64,000 nucleotides of DNA from Pseudolabrys sp. (GCA_030655215.1 JAURVZ010000084.1:205210-269209); one strand, 5' to 3'; positions 20,253-30,537 are shown, counted from the first letter of the stretch. Notes: generated by a model not told the origin, from the letters alone. Translations and numbers: made by a program.

Positions 20253-20708
20253 TTAGTCGGTCAGCTGGCGCATTCGGCGCTGCTCGTCGCTGCTCAAAGC
20301 GGCGGTTTCCAGCACGACCGTCTTACGACGTGCCATCGCCAGCAGCGTCACGATACCGGCGAGCAGAACGAGCGGCGGCAAGCCCCACAGCAGCAACGTG
20401 GAAATTTCCAGCGGCGGCCGCAGCAAAACAAACGAGCCATAGCGCGACACCAGATAATCGAGCACCTGCGCGTCGCTATCGCCCTTCACCAGCCGCTCGC
20501 GCACCAGCAGGCGCAGATCCTTGGCGAGCGGCGCATCCGAATCGTCGATCGACTGGTTCTGGCAGACCATGCAACGCAATTCTTGTGACAGCGCGCGGGC
20601 GCGTTGCTCAAGCGCCGGGTCCTTCAGGACTTCGTCCGGCGTCACCGCAAAACTCGCCTGCGGCAGCAGCAGCGCGGCGATGAGGACGAGACGCGCGATG
20701 AGCCGCAT
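20253..20708 (-). CDS. ccmH: Cytochrome c maturation thiol-reductase subunit CcmH (CycL)
   Basis: 151 residues with signal peptide ([21 protein letters not shown]), the [19 protein letters not shown] segment holding the redox CxxC pair, and a single C-terminal TM ([21 protein letters not shown]). CcmH keeps apocytochrome c cysteines reduced for heme ligation in the periplasm. It follows ccmF by 5 bases, as the last gene of the ccmI-E-F-H operon. Confidence 0.95.
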   Translation of the reverse strand: MRLIARLVLIAALLLPQASFAVTPDEVLKDPALEQRARALSQELRCMVCQNQSIDDSDAPLAKDLRLLVRERLVKGDSDAQVLDYLVSRYGSFVLLRPPLEISTLLLWGLPPLVLLAGIVTLLAMARRKTVVLETAALSSDEQRRMRQLTD

Positions 20709-20713
20709 GCGCC

Positions 20714-22708
20714 CTACTCCGCCGGCTGCAGCGTTGACGATGGCTTGCTGGCCTTCTTTGCCGGCTTCGGTGCACCAACACGCAAGCGCCGGTCCGACAA
20801 AGACAGCAAACCGCCCAACGCCATCACCAGCGAGCCGAGCCAGATCAGCAGCACTAAAGGCTTGAAGTAGAGGCGCACGGCGACCGAGCCGTCTTCATTG
20901 ACGTCGCCGAGCGACATGTAGAGCTGGCTGAAGCCGCGCGTCAGCAACGCCGCTTCGCTGGTCGTCGACTGCCGTGCGCCGAAGCTACGCTTGGACGGCT
21001 CCATCAAGCCTACGGCAACGCCGCCGCTGCGCGCGGTGAACTTCGCCACTGTTTCGCGGAAGTTCGGTCCGGCGCGTTGCGTCATGCCATCGAAGCTCAT
21101 GTCATAGCCGGACAGCGACGTACTCTGCCCTTGCTTCAGCGCAACAATGCGCTCCTCGCCCCAGGTGCTGGCGGTGACAATGCCGAGCAGCGTCACCGCC
21201 ATGCCGAAATGCGCCAGCGCCGTGCCCCACACCGAGCGGGGCAAACCAAAGGTGCGCGCGCGAACGGTTGCAAGCGGCAGGCGGAATACTCCAGTGTGCT
21301 CGACCAGATCGACCAGCGATCCCGCCATCACATAGAACGCTAGACCAATGCCGAACGGCGCCAGCACTGAGGTCACGCCCATGGCAACGAACGTCACCGC
21401 AATCGCCACAAGGCCAATGGCAAAGGCTGCCATCAGCCGCTGCGCCACGCCGAGCACATCGCCGCGCTTCCACGCCAGCAATGGCCCGAACGGCATAGCA
21501 AAGAGCAAAGGAATGAACAGCGGCCCAAAAGTAAGATTGAAGAACGGCGCACCGACCGAAATCTTTTCGCCGGTGATCGCCTCGAGCGCCAGCGGATACA
21601 GCGTGCCGACGAAAACGGTCAGGCAGGCCGTCGTCAGGAACAAATTGTTGAACACCAGAGCGCCCTCGCGCGACACCGGTGCGAACAGCCCGCCCTGCTT
21701 CAGCATCGGTGCGCGCCATGCAAACAGAGCCAGCCCGCCGCCGATAAAGAAAATCAGGATCATCAGAATGAACACGCCGCGCGACGGATCGCTGGCGAAC
21801 GTATGCACCGATGTCAGCACGCCGGAGCGCACAAGGAAGGTACCGATCAGCGACAGTGAGAAGGCAAGGATGGCCAGCAGCACCGTCCAGATTTTCAGCG
21901 CATTGCGCTTTTCCATCACCACGGCGGAGTGCAGCAGCGCGGTGCCGGCGATCCACGGCATCAATGATGCATTCTCAACCGGATCCCAGAACCAGTAACC
22001 GCCCCAGCCGAGTTCGTAATAAGCCCAGTACGAGCCCATCGCGATGCCGACGGTGAGAAACATCCACGCCGCGAGCGTCCATGGCCGCACCCAGCGCGCC
22101 CAGGCCGCGTCAATGCGGCCTTCGATCAGCGCAGCAATGGCGAAGGAAAACGAGATGGAGAAGCCGACATAGCCGAGATACAGAAGCGGCGGATGCACCG
22201 CGAGGCCGATGTCCTGCAGGATCGGGTTGAGGTCCTTGCCCTCGAATGGCGCCGGCGCGAGGCGCAGGAACGGGTTCGAGGTCAGCAGGATGAAGAGATA
22301 GAAGGAGCAAGCGATCCATGACTGCACCGCCAGCACATTGGCTTTCAATGTCGCAGGCAGGTTGCCGCCGAATGCCGCCACGGCCGCGCCGAAGGCCGCC
22401 AGGATCAGCACCCACAGCAGCATCGAGCCTTCGTGATTGCCCCAGACGCTCGTGAATTTGTAGATCAGCGGCATCATCGAGTGCGAATTCTCAAACACAT
22501 TCGCCACCGAGAAATCCGACGTGACGTAACACGCGGTCAGCGCGACGAATGAAAGCGCGACGAACACGAACTGCATCAACGCGGTCGAACCCGCCAGTCG
22601 CATCAGCGCCGCGTCACCACGCAAGCTGCCGACCAGCGGCACCAGTGCTTGCACAATGCCGAGCGCCAGGGCCAGCACCAGCGCGTAATGTCCGAGCTCG
22701 GGGATCAT
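20714..22708 (-). CDS. ccmF: Heme lyase CcmF/NrfE family (CycK)
   Basis: 664 residues, polytopic membrane protein with about 15 helices. The tryptophan-rich WWD heme-handling motif is [18 protein letters not shown], flanked by [14 protein letters not shown] and [16 protein letters not shown], which carry conserved His ligands. CcmF receives heme from CcmE and, with CcmH and CcmI, attaches it to apocytochrome c at the outer face of the inner membrane. It lies 10 bases downstream of ccmE. Confidence 0.97.
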   Translation of the reverse strand: MIPELGHYALVLALALGIVQALVPLVGSLRGDAALMRLAGSTALMQFVFVALSFVALTACYVTSDFSVANVFENSHSMMPLIYKFTSVWGNHEGSMLLWVLILAAFGAAVAAFGGNLPATLKANVLAVQSWIACSFYLFILLTSNPFLRLAPAPFEGKDLNPILQDIGLAVHPPLLYLGYVGFSISFSFAIAALIEGRIDAAWARWVRPWTLAAWMFLTVGIAMGSYWAYYELGWGGYWFWDPVENASLMPWIAGTALLHSAVVMEKRNALKIWTVLLAILAFSLSLIGTFLVRSGVLTSVHTFASDPSRGVFILMILIFFIGGGLALFAWRAPMLKQGGLFAPVSREGALVFNNLFLTTACLTVFVGTLYPLALEAITGEKISVGAPFFNLTFGPLFIPLLFAMPFGPLLAWKRGDVLGVAQRLMAAFAIGLVAIAVTFVAMGVTSVLAPFGIGLAFYVMAGSLVDLVEHTGVFRLPLATVRARTFGLPRSVWGTALAHFGMAVTLLGIVTASTWGEERIVALKQGQSTSLSGYDMSFDGMTQRAGPNFRETVAKFTARSGGVAVGLMEPSKRSFGARQSTTSEAALLTRGFSQLYMSLGDVNEDGSVAVRLYFKPLVLLIWLGSLVMALGGLLSLSDRRLRVGAPKPAKKASKPSSTLQPAE

Positions 22709-22718
22709 CGTGAATGAC

Positions 22719-23207
22719 TCATGGCGTCTTGCTCATGGTGGGCTTGTCGACGACATGCGCGTCGGTCTTCATCTCACCCTCTTGCCAACGGCCGGTCTTC
22801 TTCAAGGCGTCGACCACTTCACGCGGCATGTATTTCTCATCGTGCTTGGCGAGCACGCTGTCGGCGACGAAGGAGCCGTCAGCCGCGATCTTGCCTTCGG
22901 TCACCACGCCTTGCCCCTCGCGGAACAGGTCAGGCACGATGCCCTGATAGCGCACGGCGATCTCATGCGCGCCATCGGTGACCGCAAAACGCACGTTCAA
23001 ACTTTCGCCGCGCTCAAGGCTGCCCGGCTTGACCAGCCCGCCAATGCGCACGCGCGTGCCGGCGGCCGGCTTCTTCTCCGCAATGTCGCTTGGCGAATTG
23101 AAGAACACGATGGAGTCGCTCAGCGCGCTCAAGACCAGCACAGCGGCAAGCGCCAGCACGCCAAGGCTGCCGCCGATCAGGGTCAAACGTCGTTGCTTGC
23201 GCGTCAC
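22719..23207 (-). CDS. ccmE: Heme chaperone CcmE (CycJ)
   Basis: 162 residues: N-terminal membrane anchor ([22 protein letters not shown]) and an OB-fold periplasmic domain ending in the covalent heme-binding site, [14 protein letters not shown], with His and Tyr in the HxxxY spacing. It carries heme from CcmABC to CcmF. The start overlaps the end of ccmI by 4 bases (ATGA). ccmABC are not in the window. Confidence 0.97.
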   Translation of the reverse strand: MTRKQRRLTLIGGSLGVLALAAVLVLSALSDSIVFFNSPSDIAEKKPAAGTRVRIGGLVKPGSLERGESLNVRFAVTDGAHEIAVRYQGIVPDLFREGQGVVTEGKIAADGSFVADSVLAKHDEKYMPREVVDALKKTGRWQEGEMKTDAHVVDKPTMSKTP

Positions 23208-24337
23208 CCTTCCAGCCCCATGCTTTTGATCAACTCGCCGATCTGGCGCAATTTTTCGGGATCGCTGGCCAAGGCCTTCCTGGCATCGCCGGCGGCGGCC
23301 GTTGCCTTGTCGCGGTCACCCATGACCATATAGGCGCGCAACAGGCGCTGCCAACCTTCAAGGTCACTGCCATCTTCCTTGAGCTTGTCGGCGAGCCGCG
23401 CCACCATGCCGCGGATCATGTCGGCGCGGTCCTGCTCGCTCATCGTGTTCGCCGCGGCAACATCGGCAGCACTTGGTCCCGCGGTTCCGGCAATCGGCGG
23501 CGTCGACACGACACCAAGACGCGCCAATGACTCGCGCACCATCGGCGCCCACGGTGCATCGGCTGGTGCGTCCTTCAACATGCCGGTCCAGATCGCGGCG
23601 GCTTTCGGCTTGTCGCCATCCTGCTCGGCCGCAACGCCGACGAAAAACTTTGCCTTCAAGTCATTGGCATCGAGAACCAGCGCACGTTCGAACGCTGTCT
23701 TGGCTTCAACGGTGATGACGCCATTGCTCGCCGCCGACAACGCCTCGCCGAGATCGGCCTGCCGCGACGCCGTCTCGCCGGATAGCGCCAGCAACTTGCG
23801 ACGCGCATTCACGGCGTCATCGAAACGGCCAAGCCGCAGATACACCGGCGCGATCACTTCATAGCCGCGCGCATCATTCGGATTCTGCTCGAGATGCGCC
23901 TCGACCCGCCCGATCAACTCCTGGATCGAACGGTCTTGCGGCTGCACCGCAGCCGCGCGGCGCTCGGCCAGAGGCTGGCCGGGCAATTGCGGCGAACCAA
24001 GCGTGAGATAAATCGCTGTCGCGCCAATCGGCAGCAGCACCAGCCCGGCCAATGCCGTCGCCCGCCGCCGCCACAGCGGCGACGCGCCGGCAACAGTCTT
24101 GTCGGCCTCGGCCACATCGGCCGCAGCGATCAGCCGCCGCGAGACTTCCACCTTGGCCGCTTCCGCCTCAGCCTCACCGATCAGGCCGGTGGCGCGGTCG
24201 CGCGCGATCTCATCAAGCTGGTCGCGATACACGGCAATGTCGCTGCCGCCCGCGTTCGCCGTGCGCCGGCCAAGCGGCCACAGCACGGCGAAAATCGCCG
24301 CCGCGGTCATCAGCGCAAACGCAAGCCAGAGGGTCAT
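23204..24337 (-). CDS. ccmI: Cytochrome c biogenesis protein CcmI (CycH)
   Basis: 377 residues. The N-terminal part has two TM segments ([41 protein letters not shown]) around a cytoplasmic loop with the conserved [17 protein letters not shown]; the C-terminal part has TPR-like repeats ([42 protein letters not shown]). CcmI chaperones apocytochrome c to the CcmFH lyase. First gene of the operon; translationally coupled to ccmE. Confidence 0.93.
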   Translation of the reverse strand: MTLWLAFALMTAAAIFAVLWPLGRRTANAGGSDIAVYRDQLDEIARDRATGLIGEAEAEAAKVEVSRRLIAAADVAEADKTVAGASPLWRRRATALAGLVLLPIGATAIYLTLGSPQLPGQPLAERRAAAVQPQDRSIQELIGRVEAHLEQNPNDARGYEVIAPVYLRLGRFDDAVNARRKLLALSGETASRQADLGEALSAASNGVITVEAKTAFERALVLDANDLKAKFFVGVAAEQDGDKPKAAAIWTGMLKDAPADAPWAPMVRESLARLGVVSTPPIAGTAGPSAADVAAANTMSEQDRADMIRGMVARLADKLKEDGSDLEGWQRLLRAYMVMGDRDKATAAAGDARKALASDPEKLRQIGELIKSMGLEG

Positions 24338-24480
24338 GGGAGGAGTGTATCCACTTTACTGGCGTTCAAAACAACCGCCAGGACGGGATACATCAGCCGC
24401 AATCATGGCGGCCATGCGCAAGGGTCACAGGGGGAAGGAATGCCGGGAACACCGGACTTTTCAGCCGCCGCCTTGAAAAC

Positions 24481-25884
24481 TCAGCCCCGCGCCGCCTTGC
24501 GATCGGCGGCGGCCAGTTCGGCGGCCTTGCTGAGCTGGGCGGCGTAGTCGCGCCCGAATACCGTGGCGCATAGCCGCACCGCGGCATCGACCTGCGACTG
24601 GCGGAAGCTGCGCTCGGCCGGCACCGCGTGGCGCAGCGCTTCGAGCAGGCCGCGGGTGGCGTGGTCGAGATATTGCTGCAGCTCGGAAAAGGTCCGCTGC
24701 GTCATTTCATTGATCGCCAACTCACCGGCGAAATGGCGGCAGGTACCAACGAAAGCGACCAGCGCCTCGGTGTCCGCCACTTCGGCAGAATCTAGCGAGC
24801 TGTTCGGGCGGATCTCGCCCGTCGCGCGCGGCTTGAGCAAGCGGCGCACCCGGCCCGGCATTGAATCGATTTCCAGCCGCAACGTATCGCCGATCTGGCT
24901 GCGCAGGCCGGATAGCGCCCGGCCCCAGCTCGAATCCATCGGCATGTTCAGCTCGGTGCGCAGGCCGCGCGCCGCGTCATGGATGGTCTTGAGCAATGCG
25001 CCGACTGCCACGCCACGGCCGCTGCGCAGATCATCGCGCAACTCTGCAACCTGCCGCTCAAGTTCGGACAGCACGATCGTCACGGCCACGCCATAAGGCG
25101 TCTCGGCCACGCGCGCCGCGGTGTCGCTGCCCGCCGCTTTGACGCCGAGGCGGATCAATTGCCATGGCGCCGCCAGCCGGTGCATCACCGTCAGCATGGA
25201 ATAGAGAAACACATCGCTGCTCGTCGGCGAGGTCTTCTCGATCAGCGCCCTGCACTCGTCGATCTGGCGCGGCCCGAGATTGCCAACCTGCAGCGGCAAA
25301 TGCGCCGCCATGGCGCTGAGTCCATCGCGGGCATTCAACACGCATTTCAGAATAGCGGCATCTTCGCCGGCGCGTTGCGTGCCGATCTGCGAGAGCATGC
25401 GGCGCCTGGCTTTATCGTCGGTGTCGGCATTGCGCAGTTGATCGGTCAGCGCCAATGCGACGCGATCCTGAAAGGCCCGCACGAAATACTTCGCCTTCTC
25501 GGCATCGCCTTCAGCCAATGCAGCGTTGACGATATTGTCGACAGCCTTGGCGTCATCGGGAAGAACGTCGCGCGCAATCCAGTTCCACAGCAAATCGAGC
25601 GACGAGCGGGAGATGCGCCCGAGATGACGATGCTGGCCGATATCGTCAACGAGGAAGGGTTCTAGCGGTTTGAAAAACAGCCGCCCGCTGTTGCCTATGC
25701 GCGGCGCGCCTTCGCGCTGGTCGCGGGCAATGCGGCGCAACTCCTGGAGAACGAGATCGGCGGCGCCGAGCTCATCGCCGCGCAGCAGGCTGCGCTCGAA
25801 TTCGGCAATGAGCATCCCCCGCGCTTGCGGCGACAACTCGCGCAAGAACAGTTGCAGACGTTCAATCGTGTCGGCGCCCGCCAT
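24481..25884 (-). CDS. Conserved hypothetical protein, 467 residues, mainly helical
   Basis: I do not recognise a characterised domain. The protein has no signal peptide or TM segment and is rich in charged, amphipathic helices (e.g. LSPQARGMLIAEFERSLLRG; ELERQVAELRDDLRSG). Conserved-looking stretches include LEPFLVDDIGQHRHLGRISRSSLD and ITAIF-free helical repeats, suggesting a cytoplasmic scaffold. It reads as a genuine gene because codon use and third-position GC match neighbours over the full length. It stands alone, 143 bases upstream of ccmI and on the same strand. Confidence 0.7.
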   Translation of the reverse strand: MAGADTIERLQLFLRELSPQARGMLIAEFERSLLRGDELGAADLVLQELRRIARDQREGAPRIGNSGRLFFKPLEPFLVDDIGQHRHLGRISRSSLDLLWNWIARDVLPDDAKAVDNIVNAALAEGDAEKAKYFVRAFQDRVALALTDQLRNADTDDKARRRMLSQIGTQRAGEDAAILKCVLNARDGLSAMAAHLPLQVGNLGPRQIDECRALIEKTSPTSSDVFLYSMLTVMHRLAAPWQLIRLGVKAAGSDTAARVAETPYGVAVTIVLSELERQVAELRDDLRSGRGVAVGALLKTIHDAARGLRTELNMPMDSSWGRALSGLRSQIGDTLRLEIDSMPGRVRRLLKPRATGEIRPNSSLDSAEVADTEALVAFVGTCRHFAGELAINEMTQRTFSELQQYLDHATRGLLEALRHAVPAERSFRQSQVDAAVRLCATVFGRDYAAQLSKAAELAAADRKAARG

Positions 25885-25986
25885 CGCCGGCTCTACCCGC
25901 GTTAGGAATTACACGGGACTGTGATACCGCAGGCGGCCTTAAGAACTCATTAAGCATGTGGAATGAAAGGCGCGCCCGGCGCAGCG

Positions 25987-26472
25987 TTATGTGAGCGGCG
26001 TCCAGGTGCCGTCCGGGTTGCGGCAGGCCGTGCCGCGCGCGGTCTGCGGCTGGCCGTTGATATAGATCGAGTGGGTGAACGAGCGGCAGTCCTGCCCGCG
26101 CTGCTGATAGGCCGGGCCTGGCACGATGGTGCCGTAGCGGCCGGAGTCGGGGTTCTTCCAGGACACCGGCGCGCCGGACGGGCTGCGCTCAAGCGCATCC
26201 ATCTGCGCCTCATAGGCACGGCGCCGGTCTTCCTCATCGAGCGAAGCGCCGATCCGATTGCCGACCAGGCCGCCGAGAAGACCGCCGATCGCCGCACCGG
26301 CCAGCCGGTCGCCCGTGCCGCCACCCGCAACAGCCGCGCCAAGCAATGCGCCAGTGCCGGCGCCGAGCAAGGTGCCGGTGTTCTCGCGCGGCCCCGGACC
26401 GTCCGGCGTCCCGGCGCAAGCGGCAAGCGAAAGCCCCATCGCGGCGATGGCGGCAAACTTCAAAGACGGCAT
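25987..26472 (-). CDS. Glycine-zipper outer membrane lipoprotein (17 kDa surface antigen-like)
   Basis: 161 residues starting at ATG 26472: lipoprotein signal peptide with lipobox LSLAACAG, a glycine-zipper hairpin (TLLGAGTGALLGAAVAGG; GAAIGGLLGGLVGNRIG) and a C-terminal domain with RRAYEAQMDALERSPSGAPV and GQDCRSFTHSIYINGQPQ. This matches the RT0821/Lpp0805-type surface antigen family, of uncertain role in envelope integrity. A longer reading from 26580 is unlikely, as the lipobox would then be internal. GGGGG precedes the start. Confidence 0.85.
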   Translation of the reverse strand: MPSLKFAAIAAMGLSLAACAGTPDGPGPRENTGTLLGAGTGALLGAAVAGGGTGDRLAGAAIGGLLGGLVGNRIGASLDEEDRRRAYEAQMDALERSPSGAPVSWKNPDSGRYGTIVPGPAYQQRGQDCRSFTHSIYINGQPQTARGTACRNPDGTWTPLT

Positions 26473-26500
26473 GAGCCCCCCGAATAGCACCCGAACGAAA

Positions 26501-26518
26501 CGGCCCGTCAGCGGGCCG
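26501..26518 (-). terminator. Hairpin after the FeuQ-like kinase gene
   Basis: Perfect 7-bp stem CGGCCCG/CGGGCCG with a 4-base loop; on the minus strand it is followed by TTTCGTT. It lies 64 bases past the kinase stop and before the lipoprotein start, so it probably separates the two units. Confidence 0.45.
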
Positions 26519-26581
26519 GACAAGAATTCTACCGAGAGCCGAGGATTAGGGCAAAAGGCGGGCAAGGCGCTTGCCGTCAAC

Positions 26582-27958
26582 TCACCCCGCCGGCAGCAGC
26601 AATTCCGCGCGCAGGCCGCCGAGCGGCGCTGTGCCCAGCTTCAACTCGCCGCCATAAAGCGCTGCCAGTTCGACCACGATCGACAGCCCCAGGCCCGAGC
26701 CCGGCTTGGTCTCGTCCAGACGGCGGCCGCGCCGGCCGGCCTGTTCGCGCTCGGTCGCCGACAGGCCGCGGCCGTCATCGTCGACCACAATGCGCACGAC
26801 ATGATCCTCCGTCGCCGCATCGCGCCGTTCACGCAGAACTTCGATGGTCACGCGCGACGACGCCCATTTGCAGGCATTGTCGACCAGATTGCCGATCATC
26901 TCTTCGAGATCGGCGCGCTCGCCGCGAAAACGCGCCGCTTCCGTGGCACGCACCTCGATGATGATTTCGCGGTCGCGATGAATCTTCTCCATTGTCCGAG
27001 CCAGCGCCGTCACTACCGGCATGACATCGGTGACCGTGCCGATCACCGTCATGCGCGCCGCCAGCCGCGCGCGTTCGAGATGACGCGTGACCTGATCACG
27101 CATAATGGCCGCCTGCTCCAGCACCTTCAGTGCCAGGGAATCGTCGCCGCGCGCGGTGGCTTCATTGACCATCACTGACAGCGGCGTCTTCAACGCATGC
27201 GCCAGATTGCCGACGTGCGTACGCGCGCGCTCGACAATTTCTTTGTTGGCGTCGATCAAAGCATTGGTCTCGCGCGCCAGCGGCGCAATCTCTTCCGGGA
27301 ATTTTCCGCCGAGACGTTCGGCCGTGCCCGAACGAATGGCGGTCAGGCTGTCTGTGATGCGCTTGAGCGGCGCCAGACCAAAACGCACCTGAAACATCGT
27401 GGTCAGCAGCAGTACCGCCGCCAGAATGAAAAACGTCAGCACCAGAGCCTGGTCGAACGTGCGCGTCTCGTCCTTGATTTCGGCAGCATCACCGGCAACC
27501 ACAACGAGGAAGCGGCCTTCGTCGCCGAGATCGATATTGCGCTCGACCTGCCGCAAGCTTTGCTCTTCCGGCCCGGTTGCGTAGCCCTGCCGCGAGCCGT
27601 CCGGACCCGGCGCAACGCCGAAATCCTGCAGCCGCGGCAAGCCGCCATCCCACAGCGAGCGCGACGCGCGCACTTCATTCTTGCCGGTGTCGGTGCGGGT
27701 GATTTGCCAATACCAGCCGGACAACGGCAATTCGAACAGAGGCTCGCCCAGTTGCGGCGGCGTTCGGTCGTTCGGATCATCCGGCGAGGCGACGTCGGCG
27801 ACCAACGTGCGCAGATAGACGCCTAACCTGCGGTCGAAGGCGCGCTCGACGCCTTGCCGGTAAAACGACGACAGAACGATCCCGGTGACCAGGAGGATAA
27901 ACACGGTCCATGCCGTGGCCGAAACGAACAGGCGCAGCGCGAGGGAGTTGGCGCGCAT
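26582..27958 (-). CDS. feuQ: FeuQ-like sensor histidine kinase
   Basis: 458 residues: TM1 ~10-30 (LFVSATAWTVFILLVTGIVLS), periplasmic domain (~150 residues), TM2 near 170-190 (ALVLTFFILAAVLLLTTMF), HAMP, HisKA with phospho-His in NLAHALKTPLSVMVNEA, and HATPase with NLVDNACKWA, VDDDGRGLS and GSGLGLSIV. The NLAHALKTPL H-box is typical of the PhoQ/FeuQ class. In Sinorhizobium FeuPQ responds to low osmolarity and controls cyclic glucan export. It begins 6 bases after the regulator stop. Confidence 0.72.
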   Translation of the reverse strand: MRANSLALRLFVSATAWTVFILLVTGIVLSSFYRQGVERAFDRRLGVYLRTLVADVASPDDPNDRTPPQLGEPLFELPLSGWYWQITRTDTGKNEVRASRSLWDGGLPRLQDFGVAPGPDGSRQGYATGPEEQSLRQVERNIDLGDEGRFLVVVAGDAAEIKDETRTFDQALVLTFFILAAVLLLTTMFQVRFGLAPLKRITDSLTAIRSGTAERLGGKFPEEIAPLARETNALIDANKEIVERARTHVGNLAHALKTPLSVMVNEATARGDDSLALKVLEQAAIMRDQVTRHLERARLAARMTVIGTVTDVMPVVTALARTMEKIHRDREIIIEVRATEAARFRGERADLEEMIGNLVDNACKWASSRVTIEVLRERRDAATEDHVVRIVVDDDGRGLSATEREQAGRRGRRLDETKPGSGLGLSIVVELAALYGGELKLGTAPLGGLRAELLLPAG

Positions 27959-27964
27959 GTGCGC

Positions 27965-28630
27965 TCAGGTGCCCGGCGGGGTGAGCATATAGCCAAGGCC
28001 ACGCACCGTCTGGATGATATCGACACCGAGCTTCTTGCGAATGCGGCCGACGAACACTTCGATCGTATTCGAGTCGCGGTCGAAGTCCTGGTCGTACAAA
28101 TGCTCGACCAGTTCGGTGCGCGACACGACGCGGCCATTGTGATGCATGAGGTATTCGAGCAGCCGGTATTCATGGCTGGTCAGCTTCACCGGATTGCCGT
28201 CGACCGACACGCGGTTGGTGCGCGAGTCGAGCCGCACCGGGCCGCAGGTGAATTCGCTCTTGGCATGCCCGACCGAGCGGCGCAGCAGCGCCCGCAAACG
28301 CGCCAGCACTTCCTCGAGATGAAACGGCTTGGCGACGTAGTCATCTGCGCCGGCGTCGAAGCCTTGCACCTTGTCGCTCCAGCGGTCGCGCGCCGTCAGC
28401 ATCAGCACCGGCATGATGCGGCCATTGCGCCGCCAGGCTTCCAGCACCGAAATACCGTCCATTTTCGGCAGGCCGATATCGAGGATCACGGCATCGTAAG
28501 GCTCGGTATCGCCAAGGTGGTGGCCCTCTTCGCCGTCATAAGCGCGGTCAACCACATAGCCGGCATCGGTCAGTGCCGTTGTCAGCTGACGGTTGAGATC
28601 GGGGTCGTCCTCGACAACGAGCAGGCGCAA
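27965..28630 (-). CDS. feuP: FeuP-like OmpR-family response regulator
   Basis: 221 residues: receiver with VVEDDPDLN, phospho-Asp in AVILDIGLPKMDG and Lys in VAKPFH, then a winged helix (LTSHEYRLLEYLMHHNGRVVS; TIEVFVGRIRKKLG). The start is a TTG at 28630 giving MRLLVVEDD; no ATG or GTG gives a better N-terminus, and GGAG lies 9 bases upstream. The receiver (RQLTTALTDAGYVVDRAYDG, GDTEPYDAVILD) closely resembles remembered FeuP sequences of Rhizobiales. It is the cognate partner of the kinase just downstream. Confidence 0.72.
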   Translation of the reverse strand: MRLLVVEDDPDLNRQLTTALTDAGYVVDRAYDGEEGHHLGDTEPYDAVILDIGLPKMDGISVLEAWRRNGRIMPVLMLTARDRWSDKVQGFDAGADDYVAKPFHLEEVLARLRALLRRSVGHAKSEFTCGPVRLDSRTNRVSVDGNPVKLTSHEYRLLEYLMHHNGRVVSRTELVEHLYDQDFDRDSNTIEVFVGRIRKKLGVDIIQTVRGLGYMLTPPGT

Positions 28631-28662
28631 GGCGGCGTTCTCCAGAACCGGCGACGCCGGCT

Positions 28663-29025
28663 TTACAGCCCGGTGATAGGCTCGCCATTGGTGGCGTCAA
28701 CCGTGGCGCGGGTCACTTTGCCATTCCGCGCCAGCAGAGTCAGCACATAGAACAATTTCTCGCCCTCGCTGCAAAGCTGGGCCCGGACGACCTCGCCCCT
28801 TTGGCCGCGCTCGCGCAACGACTTGATCGCCGAGGCCAGCGCCACTGCCTTCTTGTCGGTGACCGCGGCGCGCTGTTCGGCCCGGTTCAGGCAGGCGCGT
28901 TCAACCGGCGCGCCGGCCAGGCCTTGCGCCACCGCAACCGGCACGACGGAACTGGAAAAGACCGGGCCCGACAGCACCAGCAGTCCCAGAAGAATCGCAG
29001 CATTGATAATGCGGGGAACCGGCAT
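28663..29025 (-). CDS. Small periplasmic PepSY-like protein upstream of feuPQ
   Basis: 120 residues with an N-terminal signal peptide (IINAAILLGLLVLSGPVF...VAVAQG) and a C-terminal PepSY-like fold (YVLTLLARNGKVTRATVDATNGEPI). Two cysteines (RACLNRAEQ, RAQLCSEG) may form a disulfide. It is the first gene of the unit with feuP (32 bases downstream) and feuQ. In Sinorhizobium a small periplasmic protein, FeuN, encoded next to feuPQ restrains FeuQ; this protein could play that part, which is inference from position and location in the cell. Confidence 0.75.
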   Translation of the reverse strand: MPVPRIINAAILLGLLVLSGPVFSSSVVPVAVAQGLAGAPVERACLNRAEQRAAVTDKKAVALASAIKSLRERGQRGEVVRAQLCSEGEKLFYVLTLLARNGKVTRATVDATNGEPITGL

Positions 29026-29078
29026 GGGGCGTGTCTAGAGGCGCGCCGGTGAACGCTGGCTGAACGGGGAACTTGGGC

Positions 29079-29759
29079 TCAGCTGTTAAACCCGTCGAAT
29101 GACGCGAAAGTGTCCAAAGCGGCGCGTGGCGCACGCCAGCCATTGATGGGCGCATCCGGATCTTCATAGCCGATGGCCATGCCGGAATAGATCATCAGCT
29201 CGTCGGGGAGATCGAGGAAGGACCGCACGGTCTTGTGGAATGACACCCAGGCCTGTTGCGGACAGGTGTGCAGCCCATGGCCGCGGGCCAGCAAGGCGAC
29301 GGTTTGCAGATAGCCGCCAATGTCGGCCCACTGCGCTTCGCCATGCGATCTGTCGCGGGCAAAGAACAAGGCTGCCGGTGCGCCGAAGAAGTCATAGTTG
29401 CGGGCATATTGCCGGTAACGCGCGGCCTTGTCCTCGCGCGGCACGTCGATCGACTGGTACAGCAGCTCACCGACGGTGAAGGCGCGCTCGCGATAGGGCT
29501 CGGCCATCGGGTGCGGATAGATCTGGTATTCGACGCCCTCGCCTTTCGGTAATTCGGTCGCCATGCGCGGCGCCAGCAATGCCTTCAAGGCGTCGAGGCG
29601 TTTGCCGGCAATGGCATAAACCCGCCACGGCTGAAGATTGCCGGCTGATGGCGCGCGCGCCGCCCGCTCGACAATATCGCGCACCGTTCGCTCCGCGACG
29701 GGCTTCGGCAAAAACGCCCGGCACGAATAGCGCGAGGCAACGGCATCGAAAATGTCCAT
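29079..29759 (-). CDS. Nitroreductase family FMN oxidoreductase
   Basis: 226 residues with the nitroreductase FMN site: RYSCRAFLPKPV at the N-terminus, RAPSAGNLQPWRV, and the C-terminal MAIGYEDPDAPINGWR. The family reduces nitroaromatics, quinones or flavins using NAD(P)H as a cytoplasmic homodimer. The substrate cannot be inferred. It is divergent from the plus-strand DUF4304-like gene; its start lies 58 bases from that gene's ATG. Confidence 0.9.
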   Translation of the reverse strand: MDIFDAVASRYSCRAFLPKPVAERTVRDIVERAARAPSAGNLQPWRVYAIAGKRLDALKALLAPRMATELPKGEGVEYQIYPHPMAEPYRERAFTVGELLYQSIDVPREDKAARYRQYARNYDFFGAPAALFFARDRSHGEAQWADIGGYLQTVALLARGHGLHTCPQQAWVSFHKTVRSFLDLPDELMIYSGMAIGYEDPDAPINGWRAPRAALDTFASFDGFNS

Positions 29760-29817
29760 GATAGTCTCCGCGACAATTTGCTATAATGGCGCGGAACGCA
29801 GCGGACGCAAGACTATC

Positions 29818-30477
29818 ATGGCTCAACCCAGCGAGCACGGTCGCATCATCGCGGCGGCAGCCAAAGCGGCCCTCGCGCCGATCGGATGTGTGCGCAAAGG
29901 CCAGTCGCGCACCTGGCGAGCCGACCATCGCTATTGGGTCATTGACGTCGAATTCCAACCAAGCGGCTGGCAAAAGGGAAGCTACCTCAATATTTCTGTC
30001 GCGTGGCTTTGGAATGTGACCCACGGTTACGACTTTGCATATCGCGCGGGATCTTTCATTCCTTTCGAGACCGCAGAACAATTTACCCCGCCGATAAGAG
30101 AACTGGCCGCGATCGCCGCGACGGAAGTCTTGAAAGTCAGAGAACAATTCGGATCATTTTCGGACATTTTGGACTACATCAAAGCTGACAACAGACGTGC
30201 ACCCTGGCCCGGCTTCAATGCTGCTATCGTTTGCGGACTCGCTGGCGACATTGTCTCCGCTCGCCAATATTTTCATGAGGTTGAAGCATGGGATACCGAT
30301 AAGTCCCCTTGGCGCGCGCGAGCGAAAATAGACGCGATTAAGCTTGAAGCGCTGCTCGATCGTCCGGAGCGTTTTCGAGACGCTGTTGCTGAGTGCATCG
30401 CCCGCCGCCGCCAACTCATGGGCCTGCCGCCCGACCCACACTGCTTTGATGAACTGGATTCCAAAGCAACGCCATGA
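29818..30477 (+). CDS. Hypothetical protein, DUF4304-like
   Basis: 219 residues from ATG 29818. The central pattern FKKKG-like RKGQSRTWRADHRYWVIDVEF followed by KGSYLNISVAW resembles DUF4304, a family of unknown function often found near toxin-immunity and mobile loci. No signal peptide or TM. The gene is visibly lower in GC than the flanking chromosome and borders the GTA cluster, suggesting recent acquisition. A longer reading from 29752 would overlap the divergent nitroreductase start and is not favoured. Confidence 0.6.
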   Translation: MAQPSEHGRIIAAAAKAALAPIGCVRKGQSRTWRADHRYWVIDVEFQPSGWQKGSYLNISVAWLWNVTHGYDFAYRAGSFIPFETAEQFTPPIRELAAIAATEVLKVREQFGSFSDILDYIKADNRRAPWPGFNAAIVCGLAGDIVSARQYFHEVEAWDTDKSPWRARAKIDAIKLEALLDRPERFRDAVAECIARRRQLMGLPPDPHCFDELDSKATP

Positions 30478-30537
30478 CCGGGCCAATATTCCTTCGAACA
30501 GGATGTCCCTTGCTTGTTGCTCCCTGCGCCCGCTCAA

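Noticed and set aside
30479..30537. Left attachment site of the GTA
   Set aside because: No direct repeat to the right end was seen and GTAs do not integrate.
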